DNA of 64,000 nucleotides. Source: Cyathus striatus (lineage: Eukaryota > Basidiomycota > Agaricomycetes > Agaricales > Nidulariaceae). Positions 1 to 14,020 of the stretch are shown piece after piece (the first letter of the stretch is position 1; each line of letters starts with the position of its first letter). The notes below the pieces were generated by a model. It did not search any database, had not been told where the DNA came from, and saw only the letters and a list, made by a program, of their open reading frames with translations. The translations under genes were made by a program, and so were the position numbers. The DNA is taken from NCBI GenBank assembly GCA_025738555.1, contig JAOVFP010000002.1:7998001-8062000 (forward strand), read 5' to 3'.

Positions 1-2750
1 GGCACCAACATTCAAGTTGTATGATGTTCGTTACGCTTTGATTCCATGTAGAATACTTCCCTGTTAACTCAAACTATCTCCTAGAGGACTGTTAAACAAT
101 GTATTCTCATTCAACGGTGAGACATACATATCGAAAGCATAGCAGCACAAAACTATAATGGTTTTGATAATGGTCATCGATCGGAACAAGAAATATCGAT
201 TCGAGATACACATCTTGAACATAGGTCTTGATACATTGAAAGCTATCGCAGCTGTCGATGTGTCTACTAAGTGATCATGTCACTAAATAAGTCTTCCCTC
301 ATTGTCAGGCATCACGTATTGCCTAGCTCGCTAGAGAGAAATATTCAGGGAGAGTTTATTCCTAGCTATAGACTAGAGCAGTCACATGTATCTCTGCGAG
401 ATAACATGACGTACTACAAGACCGCCATGTTCAGCGATTACTGAACAAACCTAATGGCCTCCATGACATCCTTCCACTTCTTTTCCTTCCTTTCTTTTTT
501 CCTGCATACTTCGCCAACAACTTGAGGTCTCTGTGACTGTGCAACATGCATCACCTTTAGCACAAGCTCTGTATCTTGTCGCGCCGCTGTGGTGCCTGTA
601 CATATACAGGACGCTCTTCCTCTGGGATGTTCAGCTGCACCAGCGAGTTTCACAATGCAGAACTGACTCCTAGTAAACACGAATACTTTCCTTATAGACC
701 GTACACGCGACGCAGCCTCATGTGCAGCATTATGTCAACATCGAAAATTAGACTGAGAGCTCATCATCGTCAGCAGGAGGCATTGTCTCCTCTGGAGATT
801 TGCACTCATGAAACGTGTCCACATTAAATTTGGATATGAGGCAGTCTCAGCGATGTGCTCTAGGGTGGCGATATCATTCATCAAGTTGCTGCACGCCTGT
901 TTCTCTCTGAGAGAATGCTCAAGGGTGGGGCACTGGTCACTTAGACTGCGGTATCCTCGCGTTGGATGTTTGATTGTTTCTAGGGCTGTGCTTTGTGTGG
1001 ATGGCGACGACAGCGTTGAACTTGAGAACACTTGAAGTTGCCGTGGGGTTAATAATGGACGAATGAAGGCGAACGGTGAGAGAGCGAACTAAGGAGGGGT
1101 ACATGGATGCATGACGCCCCTGCTTACGAGAGGGGGGTATACTACGTTCGTGATTGAGGCGTCGTCGTTCAAGACATTGTACGAAAGTATAGAATGCTGC
1201 TTGCTCACCCGGGTGCGCGAATGAGAGTGGTAGATCAATTTTTTGGACAATAGAGGACCATCGGAAGGTCGTACGCCTCCAGCTGGGGACAGGGATAACG
1301 AAGGTTGGGTACTGGCAGCACTGAGTTTGGCCGATCTTGTAAAAGTGCGTTGCGGACAGTGGCATATGGTGGGTGTTGGGTAAGTTAGGAGAGCGATGCG
1401 CGAGTGATATCAGTCTAGAGTCATGAACGGAAGGAGGAAAGGATTGACGAATGAAGGAAAGCGCAGGAAATATAAAACACCAACGTACCATCATACAACA
1501 TCACAGTAGCTCTCTGTTCGTCATCTCCCAATCCTCCCTCGCAAACCTCATTCGACCTAGATCGTGCAATCCCCGACTGCGCCAAACTGTCTACACGGGT
1601 GCCAGTTGTACGTTGAATCGCTGTGGTTTCAGTTTCGTTTCGCGGAGTGAGAAGGACGCGATTAGCGGAGGAAATAGAGTCTGCATAAGTGGGTATCAGT
1701 CGAGGGTGAGATGGTAGAACTGCACGTACGAGTGTCGTTTGTCTATGTAGTATGCATAGGAGCAAGGAAGGTACTACCGGGGAGTGGGATGGCAGATCCA
1801 ATGAACCAACGCATGAAGAGAACTGGAAAGAAGCGAAGAGACTCGGGAGCCAGGCCTAGTCAGGAGTCGGAAGAGAGAAACGCACCAAACAATTACAAAC
1901 ATCACGCGTAGCGCGTACTGCGTCACACTCCTTCTCCCTCTTGACCTTCCTAGCTGGAGGAGGGATGGGTCTTCTGATTGAGGTCGAAGGTGGAGGGCAG
2001 CATACTCGGGAGCCTGAAGATGACCTGAAGAAAGAAACACATCGACTTATTTACCACAAACACGCGCGGTCACATTGACGTCACACTCTTCTTCCTCTTC
2101 CGAACTCATTTGTTTCTCTTCTCCCTTGTCAACCTTCCCTCCTTATCTCGGAACAACTCTGCCGATAACAATGCGGTTTTAACTGAGGTGCAGCAACATA
2201 TTCTAATGAATATCATGGTACTTCTGGTTTAGGAATCGTACACGCTTGTAGAATTATATTACCTATTCAAATGTCACAATGATATGCCACCTCCACATAT
2301 GCTTTTAGATAGTTTACTATACCTTTTATGTATTCTACAGACAATGTGCTCCGCTTTCTATGTATTTAAGTAGTATACTATGTACTGTATTTACTTATCC
2401 ATTTGCCTCTGGCTTTCTCCCCTCTGCATGCTTTGAGGCCAAATGTAACGTCGTCGTCGTCGATGCGTCATTTATTTCAACAACGCTCACCATCGAAGAT
2501 CGACTGCGTAAATTCTCCCATATAAATGGGGAGATGCGAAGGTTTTCGTGCTCGAAAGTCCTTTCCATTGTCTCACACCTCCCTACACTACTATTCTCTG
2601 TCTCCATCACGAACCACACGAGCTGCACGAAATGAATTGAAATGCTAATCTGGCGACAGTTCACTTGCCTATCAGTATAGCCTCAGGGCTCAGTGCTAGT
2701 CTAAGTCGCCTAACTGAATTCAGTAGAGACACCTTTTGCTGTGCCGTAAA
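1..2750. other. No convincing gene; decayed dispersed repeats
   Basis: Open frames here are short, overlap one another on both strands and show no splice-linked continuation or recognisable motif. Several stretches (near 1470-1515, 1834-1932 and 2040-2100) share the motif AACGTACC or ACGCACC followed by a CG-rich GTCACGC segment and a pyrimidine-rich tail, as do repeats between 7 and 10.4 kb. I read the block as old repeat debris. A small exon cannot be excluded. Confidence 0.5.
1834..1932 (+). repeat. Dispersed repeat K, copy 1
   Basis: It begins GAAGAGACTCGGGAGCC, continues through a CACCAAACAATTACAAAC segment and ends in a CGTCACACTCC tail. The same order of blocks recurs near 8541-8626 and 8785-8886. 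The copies differ mainly at CpG positions and by small indels. No coding content is seen. The family is unnamed here. Confidence 0.6.
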
Positions 2751-2764
2751 TTGCTGTGAAGCCA

Positions 2765-3590
2765 GGCTATGGTGTCAACCAAGATATTTATAAACACCCT
2801 TCTTGCCAGTTGATGAGTCACCAGGTGTGAGGCTTGAGCACCACATATAACCACACGCGATCATGTATCCCTATGGCACACTTACTGGGTAAAAAGACTT
2901 TTTCGTATACCTTGACCAATTTTTTGCTAATATTGGCACACTTTTGGGATAAGGTTGTGTTATTTGGTACACCTCCATAAAATAAGACTGGTACATCATG
3001 TTGTATTGGTATATATCTGAAAATGACTTGGTACACCTCATTGATCATCTATATCAGTTTGTTACACCTGTTCTACTCTGGGAAACTTATATGTTAACCA
3101 TTAGTTTTCAGTCCTTATCCCAGGATTAGACAGGTGTTTGGTATATTTAAATGTAATGACACGACTTGTCTGGTTTTCCATGACGACGGTACCAATACAC
3201 ATAATTTCTTATGTCAGTAGGGTTTCTAACAATAGTGTAGGAACACATACACGATTTGGGGAATATATGCTGTCGCCGCAACCATTAAAGTGTGCTGCCA
3301 TTGGGATGAAATATGTAAGTACACTTGATATTTCAGTCCGAACAGCCTCTAAGACAGTTCTAGCATATAAAAGATTATGTTGTGAGTTAGATTCTTTACT
3401 CAGTGATTAGGTTTTGTATACAGTTTCTATAGGACGTCTAAAAATACTTAGACCCGTACATTAGTGTTTCCTCTCGTTTATTTCCATGTGATTTTACAAT
3501 TGGGTGTGTGATTTACCAATTAAAACTTGGCTCGGAAGAAGGCCCTGGAGTTTTTTTCTAAATATGAACATGAATCTGTTCAAGGAGCTG
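2765..3590 (+). pseudogene. P0: truncated copy of the kinase-like family
   Basis: This is a fragment of the family that is complete just downstream (P1). Its first 45 bases match the conserved upstream block of P1 and P3. Exons 1-4 are missing. From about 3112 it has the equivalent of exon 5 (reading PYPRIRQVFGIFKCN), a short GT-AG intron starting after HDDG, the equivalent of exon 6 (GTHTRFGEYMLSP), and the acceptor of exon 7. The exon 7 frame then hits TAA after two codons. The interior is replaced by unrelated AT-rich sequence. It lies in the same orientation directly before P1, so it is probably the remains of a tandem duplication. I treat it as non-functional. Confidence 0.75.
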
Positions 3591-3667
3591 ATTTTGGCAC
3601 ATATTCTAATTGTTAAGAAAATCTGTTTGTACCATATTTACGGTGGCTGTAAGATTGCTGTCAAGTA

Positions 3668-3715
3668 GGCTATGCGCCTGTTGATCAATATATTTATATA
3701 CACGCTTCTTGCTGT
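3668..3715 (+). promoter_or_regulatory. Conserved upstream block of P-family genes
   Basis: A stretch beginning GGCTATG and running through a TATTTATA-like core to CACGCTTCTTGC is shared with 2765-2810 (P0) and 27787-27840 (P3). It lies about 180-220 bases before the chosen start codon. Conservation outside the coding frame, together with the TATA-like core, suggests a promoter or 5' UTR. Recent duplication alone could also explain it. Confidence 0.35.
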
Positions 3716-3890
3716 AATAGTCGGCAGTGTCACCTGGTGTAAAAACCACATATAACAACATGAGTACCACTCCCACGTCCTTGGCCACCCCTTTGCTTGC
3801 TTTCTGTTGTCGTATCACATTCAGTGTCGTGTTGTATCATTCCACGCTGGCTTCTCTGTACTCAAAAATTGGAAACTAAATTTCGTGAAG

Positions 3891-6554
3891 ATGTTCTATA
3901 AGGCTAAGGGCTTCGTGATACAGAACAGTATGCTGATTGAAAATCTATGTAAGCTACATTCCGCATACACGTTGGTGAACATATAATATTCACTACCTTT
4001 ATCCCAGATGTAAAGAAGATATATCGAAGGTCTGTGCAAAGTAACCCCAACAACGAGTCTCAACTTATATCGAATGTAAGTTACGTACCGTTTACAAGCG
4101 ACATATCCCTTATTAATATACCCTCATAAAGTATAATGAATTTAAAATGGGAGACATACATATAATCGACGGTCTTGTACATGTAGACAGGAACTCTAAC
4201 GATGTCGTAGTGGAAGTTTCAGGAGAAAAAAAGACAAGAGCAGCGCGAATCTATCGAGGACCACTCGGGCACGCTGTGAGCCAACGTTTCCTTCTAATGT
4301 GGCACTGTGAAACTCAAAATTATACTGGAAAAGCGACTGAAAGTGGAACTGGAATTTATGTATAAGTTGTGGTAACTAAGTAATTGTTTGATCTATAAAG
4401 AAATGTTACTTAACCATTAGCTTTCAGCCCTCATCCAAGAATAAGACAAATTTTTGGAATATTTAAATATAATGATATCACTGGTCTGGTGTTCCATGAT
4501 GACGGTAGCCATATACATACACCTTCAGATGCTAGTGCAGCTACTAACAATAATTTAGGAACACATAGAAGATACGGGGAGTATCTATTATCTATGCCAC
4601 CCTTGCAGCGAGCTGCCTTCAGTATTAAATTTGTAAGTTTACAATTTTCAGCCAGAAACACCTCTAAGATACTTAAGCTCAGATAAGAGATTATGTTGTA
4701 AGTTATATTCTTTACTCAGTGAATCGGTCTTGTATATGTTTTATTTAGGATACCTACATCTATTTAGGCCCGTACACCAGGGCTTTTCCTAATTTTCTCT
4801 ATACCAGTTATCTCATACTTGGGGGTGTTTATGATCAATTAAAACTTGATACGAAAGTAGACTCTCATACTATCTATTTTTATATCAGCTCATCTGGTAG
4901 GCTTAACGCTGTGTTATCGGTAAGCAGCTTTCACAGATTGTGATATGTTTTTCTTATCTCGTTGCAGATTTATGACCATGATTTAAAACAATATAACTAC
5001 CATCATTACAAGAATAGGTTGAGGTGGAATACTCAGAGACCCCTGGGGGATTTACCTCAAAGCCACTTTGAATTAATGAACAGATTTCTCAACCATGATA
5101 GCATCATCTCTGAACCTCACGTTAGTGTGACACAACTGATATCCATATGGCACAGCACATATCTCTCGGTCATGAACACCAAACTTATATGGTATAACAG
5201 CAAGAAAAATAAGTGCAATCTCGGGCATCCCATTATAATTTGGCCTGGAAGTGGGGACTTAAATTATTCCAATCGCATTCACTACCTATGTCAGCAATTC
5301 AAAGCCATTAAACAAAATTTCAACAGTTACACACAATGGCACTTGCCCCCAAATTTATTTTCCAGGGACCCATGGCGTGTATGTCAATTTACATGGTATG
5401 AACAAGATTAATTAGATGCACACATTTATATAACTAAATGCTTATATTATGTCCTACTAGCTATAAGCTAACAACCGACTTTATAACCTTAGCGACCTTT
5501 GAAGATGCAGATCTCCAGAATATATCAATTTGGGGGTCTTGCTTCCCCTCTGATGTCACTTATCGAGATTGGCTTTACCATGTACCTGAAATGCTAGAGG
5601 AATATACATGCAGTCACAATGATATCAGCTACTTCGGTATCGGTAATAACTTTTCCAAATATTTATTGACAATTATCACTGAAGCTATAAGCTATCATTC
5701 ACAGTATCTAAGGTTTTTATTACTATCAACGTTACCATATTTCTGTCGCGGTTCATCCACTATATGGAACACCACAAAGACGCAGAAGTTTATTTATTCA
5801 TTTCCGACCTAAGCATTGATCCGGTGAATGGACAGGTTTCGGAGCCGCATATTTATTGGTCATTGGACAAGTCAGGAGCCGAGCCACTTACCGCATTTTC
5901 GGCTGCTTTAAAAGGACTGTTTATTACAGATATAAACTTATCTTCAATGGAAATAAGTTACTGGGATATGTTTTACTATGAAGCGCTCCGTGGTCTTTAC
6001 AAGATGTGCAGACTCTCTACCTCTGATGTATCGCAATGTGTTGAATGTTCTGGACTAGAACCCAATACACAAGGTATTTGAATCAACTATTTCTTTATGC
6101 TTAAATCGGATTTCAACAAGAACATGTAGAACATAATAAAAAGCCATTCTTATGCATGGAGGATATATACCTTGACTACCTGAAAACACAACACGAGAAT
6201 GCAAAAGCCAGAGAATGGTATCCATATTATGATGTGCATCGGAGTAATACTCGGGTTGTGGAATACTGTGCGTTGTGTACATCGGGGGGCCGGTCGGACA
6301 GATATAGTCCCTGGTTTATATCTCCAAACATTTCATCTTTAGATTGGATTGGAATTACGACCTTGGAAGATGGCTTCGCGGTGCTAGGAACAGTATATCA
6401 AACAAGAGATCATTATAACAAACTAAGGGAGTGTTACGAGAGCGATCTTGCTACGTCTTCGGGCACAACCGATGACGAAGACTGGGAGAATGTTACTCAT
6501 GCGGAAGCAGATAGCGGGGGCTCTTTGAATACGGATCATTTCGAAGAGGTGTAG
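3891..6554 (+). CDS. P1: degenerate kinase-like protein, 11 exons, 680 aa
   Basis: Exons by splice signal and phase: 3891-3948, 4008-4075, 4132-4275, 4334-4371, 4428-4504, 4559-4632, 4749-4919, 4968-5395, 5461-5642, 5705-6073, 6121-6554. The joined frame is 2043 nt with no internal stop. Residues about 75-130 resemble a kinase N-lobe to hinge: AARIYRGPLG, then a helix with KVELEFMYKL, then CPHPRIRQIFGIF and LVFHDDG. No HRD or DFG motif is seen, so a catalytic kinase is unlikely. Exon 10 carries PHIYWSLDKSG, a module I remember from large Agaricomycete hypothetical families. No signal peptide or membrane segment is evident. The start is the MFYKAK methionine conserved in P2 and P3. The upstream frame closes before another ATG. 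Function is unknown; structure confidence is high and the kinase resemblance is inference. Confidence 0.8.
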
Positions 6555-8540
6555 TAGGTGGTCAGATTGCTTAGTATCTACTATGTGCATAGTTCAGGTA
6601 ACCGGATCACAAGTTCAATGAAAGATATGTTACAGAAGAACGGAAATGAGCGCTTTCAAGGTGCTTATTAGGATCTGCTATTCCGCTCGGAGTATAAATG
6701 GGATGTTCAGCATTATGTAAAATGTTAATTTGTGATAGACATTACTGAAAGTTAGTAGTGTACACATCTGACGACATTAGGAGCAAAGTCCTGAATGACC
6801 CAAAGCCTCGGGATCGATCACCAAGTCTTCCCTGACGAATACGTATCCACTACCCTAGCGCCCTTCCTTTCTTTATAGACCGTGGCCTCAAAACACATTG
6901 CACAGGGGAGTATTCTACGGTAGCCTCCCCACTCACTTGGGTGAATGTGTGAAAGAATGGTTGGTCGGATGTTTTTGCTGAGGCGCTAACTATAGCCATG
7001 GGAAATGGAGGACGAAGTTTGAGTATCGGTGGTTCGAAGTCGGGGTTGTACTTGTAGAGGTACATTGTGTAGAGTGGTATTTTGACGCAGTGTCGGCTGG
7101 GGGCAGTAACCATTCAGACGAGTCAGCGATATCGACTACGACTAAACGGAAGGAAGAAAGGATTGATATATAATGGATGGTGAAGAAAAGAGAAGCAACG
7201 TACGAAACAACCTAACGTCACACGAATTAACCCGTCCTGTTCATCCTCTCCTCTCGAAACTATCCTTCCCTACCTATCAGAGTGACCCGATTATCAGTGC
7301 CACGTTGATCGTCCATTCTTACGCTGCTTTCGAGGATGAATACGTACGACAACTAGAAGCTTGAGCACGCCCGACTAACGAACGGTGAGTGTACCAAGGC
7401 TGGGTGTGGTTACTGTAGCTGGAACGTAAAAGGCTTCGAGCAGTACACTCTAGAGTCGAGTTTGTAACGATTTCAGTTCCGCTGGAGCTGGGGACGAGAC
7501 AAATCCTTGCTTTCCTGAATCATTTCTTCTATCGTATCCAATCTGGTTCATAGAAGAAGGAAGGTGACTCGAGAAGGTCGCGAAGCGCCAGACCAGACCT
7601 CCATTTCCGAGTAACAACACATCCAGAGAAATTGTTTCGAGACAGCATTCATGGTCCAGAATCTAATACCGTAACAGCACCACCAACTTTCCCCCTGGAA
7701 GAAATAGTATGCAAGTCCCGAGTCCGCATAAGCATAGCGTTACACCTTGTTTCTTATCACTTGGGCAACGGGTGGTAAGGAGGAGCAGGTTCAGAGTGAA
7801 AAGATGCTGTTTCCTTGGCTATGGAAGCAGCGGTGAGGAGGGCAAGGAGGGTATAGTTCGTGGCCTCGTATACCCGTACCCGCCGCGAGACATATTACAG
7901 AGTTGGGTTACAGATGCAGGTCGTGTTTTATTATGTAGGCGAGGAGGAAGTAGCGTATGTAGTGTAGGAAGGGGGTGTCGGTGAACTGTTAGACCAATGC
8001 TACTGACAAACACGGTATTAGTCCACGAAAGGAAGGAAGGAAGGATAAATGAATGAAGGAAGAGAATGGCAAAGAACGAAACGTACCATATACAATATGA
8101 CTAGTTGACTGCTAACATCATACGGATCCACCTCTACCTCCCCTCCCATCTTCCCTTCCTTCTAATTCAATCTATCCAAATCTGACCGGTGACCAACAGT
8201 GCACGGCCAGGTAGCAATGTAGTATCCGTCTTGCAGTGCTCCACGTCGCATACACATCGAGTCCAGGCTCTCTTCGTGCTTTAATTTGACCTGTTATTAT
8301 TCCAGTGTGTGAATAGGATCCTCGAAGGAACGACAACATAGTGCTATTGTCGGGTCGGCCTATGGTGAGCACTGGTCAACGTGTCGAACCCGTATCGATG
8401 ATTTTAGAACAGTTTTGGCGTGACCATGAGCGTAGCTAGTAGGCGCTTTGTTCCAGAGAGAATGGCCAAGTACAAATCTGAAGACATTAGGAGGAAGAAG
8501 CTGAACAACGAATAAGTAAGGCGGGGGTGGGGGAAGGCGA

Positions 8541-8626
8541 GAAGAGACTCGGGAGCCGGAAAAGAAACGTACCAAATGATTACAGACACGATGTCACGCG
8601 TACCCGCGTGTCACGTCCAGACTCCC
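8541..8626 (+). repeat. Dispersed repeat K, copy 2
   Basis: It starts GAAGAGACTCGGGAGCC like copy 1, followed by AACGTACCAAATGATTACAG and a CACGCGTACCCGCGTGTCAC segment that is itself partly palindromic. Copies 1 and 3 share the block order. Confidence 0.6.
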
Positions 8627-8784
8627 CTCAACTTTCCACTCGCCTCTCCTCCCAACCCTCCGAGTCAAGAAGTTGTATAAGCAGGTTAGACGACATGGAA
8701 GTGTAGGTTGTGTGAGCGATATGAGGCTGTAGGGGAAGGGAAGAGAAAAGAGTCAATGCGTGGAGGATGGTTGGGGGGTTAACG

Positions 8785-8886
8785 AAAGAGGCTCGGGAGT
8801 CGGGAGCCTCAGCCGGAGCCTAGACAGATACCAAATGACCACAAACAGTGACGATATCACGGGTACGCGCGCGTCACACTCCCCTC
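8785..8886 (+). repeat. Dispersed repeat K, copy 3
   Basis: It shares GGCTCGGGAG, ACCAAATGACCACAAACA and a CGCGCGTCACACTCCCC tail with copies 1 and 2. It is more diverged, with an extra GGGAGCCTC duplication near its start. Confidence 0.55.
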
Positions 8887-9059
8887 CTCCGAGTTTGAAA
8901 TTTCCCGGTCAGTCCCTCCCTACCACTGAACTCGACCGACTATGCATGATTCAGCCGCGGAGGTAAACGCAAAGTCCTCGATTCTCCTCTACATCCACAA
9001 CTGCCACGTATGCGATAACGCTGACTCGTTGATCGGAGTGCTACGGAGCAATGGTTGAG

Positions 9060-9625
9060 CTGAGGAGGAAGCTGCCAGTGGGGAACTCAATTTGGTACGT
9101 CGGGATCAACATATCCTTCCTTCTGTTCGTGGGCTGACAGTCCATTCCTTCTATCTTTAATAGGACTGTACCGTACAACGTACCTCTGCAGCCTCAACTA
9201 TGCACTACCAATATACAGCTGTCGTCCATGTTGTTCTGTTCTGTGAGCGACTGGTTTGAAGAATCTGTACCCCTCCTCCCCCGCCAATTCGCATCGCAGA
9301 AGATATCGAGGAAACAGTCAACTGAAACCTCCATTCTTCTCTCCGTTCGTCATATACGTGGTGGGATACGTAAATGTAACCTATACGCACGCGGACCTGA
9401 GAGCATAACATAGAGTGAATACGAGTTCGCTAGGGAGAATGAAAGGCGGCGTTGTGTCGGATGCATTAGCTGAGGTTCTGTTTCAACTCATATCTCGCAT
9501 TCAATACCACCAGCCACAGCGCGTTCTTGTCTTCTAGCTCTCCCCTATTCAGCAGTACTGCTCGAGGCTTGTGCCATGCAGACAGCAACAATCAGTACCT
9601 CTGTCATCCATACTTCGATGCTCTC
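9060..9625 (+). repeat. Direct repeat of the segment near 51280-51620
   Basis: The order of blocks (CTCAATTTGGTA, a CCTTCCTTC run, GTGGGCTGACAG, GTACCGTACAACG, then GCTCGAGGCTTG and CATACTTCGATGCTC) is matched on the same strand near 51290-51620 with substitutions and indels. It lies outside the inverted OYE duplication, so the two neighbourhoods share more than one repeat family. Confidence 0.5.
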
Positions 9626-10439
9626 TGTTCATTAATCTAAAGTGCACAAGCTTCTGCTCCACCTATAAACTATGCGACTATTTTTGTCGTGGGACAGAGT
9701 TGTACTGTAAATTCGTAGGGTTGGAAACTTGGACACTCCTCTTACGCCGATAACCTACAGACGAAGAGCACTGCGGTTATGCAAGTGGTGTTCTCCAGGC
9801 CAGCTTCCTAGAGTCCTCAGGTTCGTGTTTGAATCTTACGTGGTACCCTACTACCAGCCCACTAAGTACCTCCAACTACCAAAGCACTTAAGTAGTGCTT
9901 ACCAAGTGCCCAGTGCAATCCACCACAGGCGGACTAAGTCGCTCCGTATTCGACTGAGTTTCATCAAGAACTCTATGGATCCGAGCCACTTCCCAGGAAC
10001 AGGAACTATGAAGAGCGAGGATATGTAACGTAGACTACGGAGACTAGAGCACTAGCTGCAAGTCTGCAGATGGACTGTAAGAGCGTAGAGTTGCTTAGAG
10101 AGTTACTGACGGAGGATTGCGACACGGATCAGCGGGAAGAGCGGCAGGCATCCCTTCAACAAGTCGTACACGGAGCCAGGAACAAGGAAACTGAGAGAAA
10201 TGTCGGATATAGAATGTACAAATTTTCGATTGCAGATGCACGTTGTACTGTACAATGCTTTGATGGCGAGAAGGAATGATTATCATGGAAGGAAGAGAAG
10301 AGAAGAATGGAACGTACCAAGTAACGAGCCCTAAGCCTCCCCCTTTTCCTCCCTGAAGATGACAAGGACCATCTAAATCACCGTCCTCCTCCCCGTGTAT
10401 CGCTCAAGTGTTACATGCTATATGCGAGATAACTGTCGG

Positions 10440-10890
10440 GACGACTGGAAGCGCAGACGAAATGCTCAAGTAGAAGTGATGACGGAGGAGGAGTGGACAA
10501 GATGGAATAGTGTGGTTACTCTCGATGATGTGCCTGGAACGAGGGAAGAGGGGAGGTGTCGAAGAGGTGAGAGATCTATAGTAGTAGAGCCTGTATGTTG
10601 TCCCAAGGGAATGACTCAAGGGCTCCCAACGATCCTTATTCCAATTTCCACCTCGCCTCGCTCCATAACAGCTGGCGTCCACGAGCTGACTAGATCCGTC
10701 ACGTCACCAATAGGACTCCTGCCTGGGAGAAAGGACCGGTGACTGTGACAGGCCTGGGACGGTTATGTTTCCTGAGAAGGTCATAATCAGAGACGGAATA
10801 CTTTACGTTCATGTATGGGTGGAGGGCATAGATGAGACGGGAGAGAGTTGGATGGGAGCAGGGAAGCAATGCGTGCTGAAACAACGCGTT
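10440..10890 (-). repeat. Repeat X, copy 1 (inverted)
   Basis: Read on the minus strand, it runs through CATTTCGTCTGCGCTTCC, a stretch around CTCGTGGACGCCAGCTG, a GGCGTGAGGT-like zone and TCCCTTGGGACAACATAC. The same order is found on the plus strand at 19010-19815 and 51650-52390. Two of the three copies flank the OYE pseudogenes on their 5' sides. No coding signal is seen. Confidence 0.6.
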
Positions 10891-10899
10891 AACGAAAAG

Positions 10900-11367
10900 T
10901 TACACTCTTTGGCAACAACCCATAAACCAAACAAACGCGTCATCAGCACAAAAATAGCCTCTCACTATTGATTTCAAAGCAATTTCAAATCTCGCCTTTA
11001 TCAATCACTCGTTGTAAGCGCCAGCACCCCCTTCTAAATACCCAGCCGTAGATATCTCAACCACCCACTTCTCGTTGATATTGCACCCCATCTTTGGCCT
11101 CCTAAAAGCATAACATTACCAAAGAGCCATGACTACTCCACCCATAATGCTCACCAATCACCGTAATCAACAAAGACTAAAACATATGGATCTCACCTAA
11201 TCTTTCTCTCAGAACTGGCGTGCATGATTACAGTGATGGCGGTAACATAGATGATTGGTGAGTATAAAGAGCAACATTTTTTACCGATGATTTTTCAGTA
11301 TCGCTCACTCACTACACCTTGTCTTTATAACCCTACCTCCACTTCACAACTTACAACCTAAACAATA
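10900..11367 (+). promoter_or_regulatory. Conserved upstream region of the OYE pseudogene
   Basis: This stretch is colinear with the reverse complement of 50650-51090, upstream of the second OYE copy. Shared blocks include ACACTCTTTGGCAACAA, TCATCAGCACAAAAATAG, ATCTCACCTAATCTTTCTC and the start-proximal CTCACTCACTACACCTTG. The start-proximal part probably contains the old promoter and 5' UTR. Because the gene is dead, any regulatory role is historical. Confidence 0.4.
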
Positions 11368-12651
<1,284 letters not shown>

Positions 12652-13229
12652 ATGAATGGTATTAAACGAATTGATTTGGAACATTCATTGACTCCAAATA
12701 CATTATCCATCGTTTTCAATTCTGCAATCCGAGACTACGGAAATTCAGACAAGATAGATGAAACCAAGGAAAGAATGAAAACTTCACCCGACTCGACTCA
12801 AATGTGTTCCCGTAAATAACTAATTTGTGAAGTGAAGCAGTATCTCTGAACCATGGCGCCGATGTGTAAGCGTTCGAATAGGCTGTGCATTAGTTACGAG
12901 TCCTACATCTATTTCGATCTTGTGTAATGTCCATTAGATAGACCAATATATTAAATTTTATATATTTCACTCTCTTGAAATGGCATATAAGTAGCTCAAA
13001 ATTTGAGCATATGGCTATAATGAAACTAAAATCTGGCTGGATATCCCTATACCCACCTAAAAATTATATTCAGGCAATCTAAAAATTTCTGAGTTCAATA
13101 CCAGCCTAGATGTGGGTATATATGGCTAGATAAACAATCTAGGTATTCTCATTTTTATATGCCTATCTAGTGACATCTAAGCCCTTGATCACACTAGACT
13201 AGATGCGATGTCGCTAGATGGACTTCTCA
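12652..13229. other. No gene; AT-rich, CTAGAT-containing
   Basis: There is no supported frame. Between about 13030 and 13225, CTAGAT or its near variants occurs repeatedly, and CTATACCCACCTAAAAATT near 13047 is roughly mirrored near 13110-13125. This could be a small inverted-repeat element, but its ends are not defined. Confidence 0.35.
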
Positions 13230-13525
13230 CTGTTCTGTTATTTTAAGAGAAAAAGCAAAATGTTTCATTTTGCATGGGTTTTGCAGTCATGCAAAACATG
13301 TTCACAATGTTACATTTGACACTTATTTTGATGAAGCTAAAATTAGAACAAAAAGAATCATTTGTATTCATACAAAATATGTACAAAATGTAATATTTGT
13401 CTATGATTTTGCATCAGCCAATAGTGATAATATTGCATCAACCAAAATGTTTAGTCAATATTTAAAATAATTGAGGTCGAATTTGGATGAATTTTGCGAA
13501 CAGCAAAAAAGTCGCCAGACAGGAG
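13230..13525 (-). repeat. R repeat, copy 1 (inverted relative to 30770-31090)
   Basis: The reverse complement reads TACACTCCTGTCTGGCGAC, then a poly-T/GCTGTTCGCAAAATTC stretch, and continues for about 270 bases colinear with the copy at 30770. Both are rich in GCAAAA/TTTTGC words. The copy lies just downstream of P2, as the other lies just downstream of P3, so it was probably carried in the same duplicated segment. Confidence 0.7.
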
Positions 13526-13810
13526 TGTATCAAGCAATCTCGTCTACTTTATATATATATACCAATGTGATTGTGGATAGGTTAACATAAATTCGTACAT
13601 TAATAATGGCGAATAGAAGCGCCAGTCGAAAGCCCCTAACATTCCTTCTATTTTATATCACAAGCGCCTACGATTCGTCATTAATTCCGAAAACGAACCG
13701 AACACTGGCACTTTGTGTCGACGTAGTGTTGACGGGTCCAACCGAACCCCTTCTACCTTTCTCAATTACTACTAAATCAAGTCAGCTTAAAATGATATAA
13801 CACTAAGTAC
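13526..13810. other. About 280-bp insertion between R repeat and P2
   Basis: The P3 side is contiguous between its 3' flank (GTAGGTACATATTGGGTACA) and the R repeat, whereas here about 280 bases intervene. The flanks on both sides align to the P3 side. No terminal repeats are obvious. Confidence 0.45.
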
Positions 13811-14020
13811 TTATGTACCTATGATTTACTCTCACCCCGGACTAGGAGAGAGAAAGCGTGTATAACGATGTTACACATGAACAGCGCTGTGTTAGTCGTG
13901 CCATTGACTACAGATTTAAACACTATAAACATCCAATGAAGCAGTGTACTACCTACACCTCTTCGAAGCGATCCGTATCAAAGCTTGCGACATCTGCCTC
14001 CATGTAAGTAATATTCTGCC

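Larger units (their letters stand above)
6555..10430. other. Gene-poor repeat block
   Basis: No frame here has splice-linked support or a recognisable domain. The block contains K-repeat copies (8541-8626, 8785-8886), other AACGTACC-bearing relatives (near 7190, 8070 and 10300), and a segment at about 9060-9625 that is directly repeated at about 51280-51620. GGAAGGAAG-type purine runs precede several copies. The frame at 9729-10028 has no supporting feature and I do not call it. Confidence 0.5.

Noticed and set aside
937..1494. 185-codon minus-strand frame
   Set aside because: No domain, no splice-linked continuation, and overlap with the K-like repeat zone. Chance openness is plausible.
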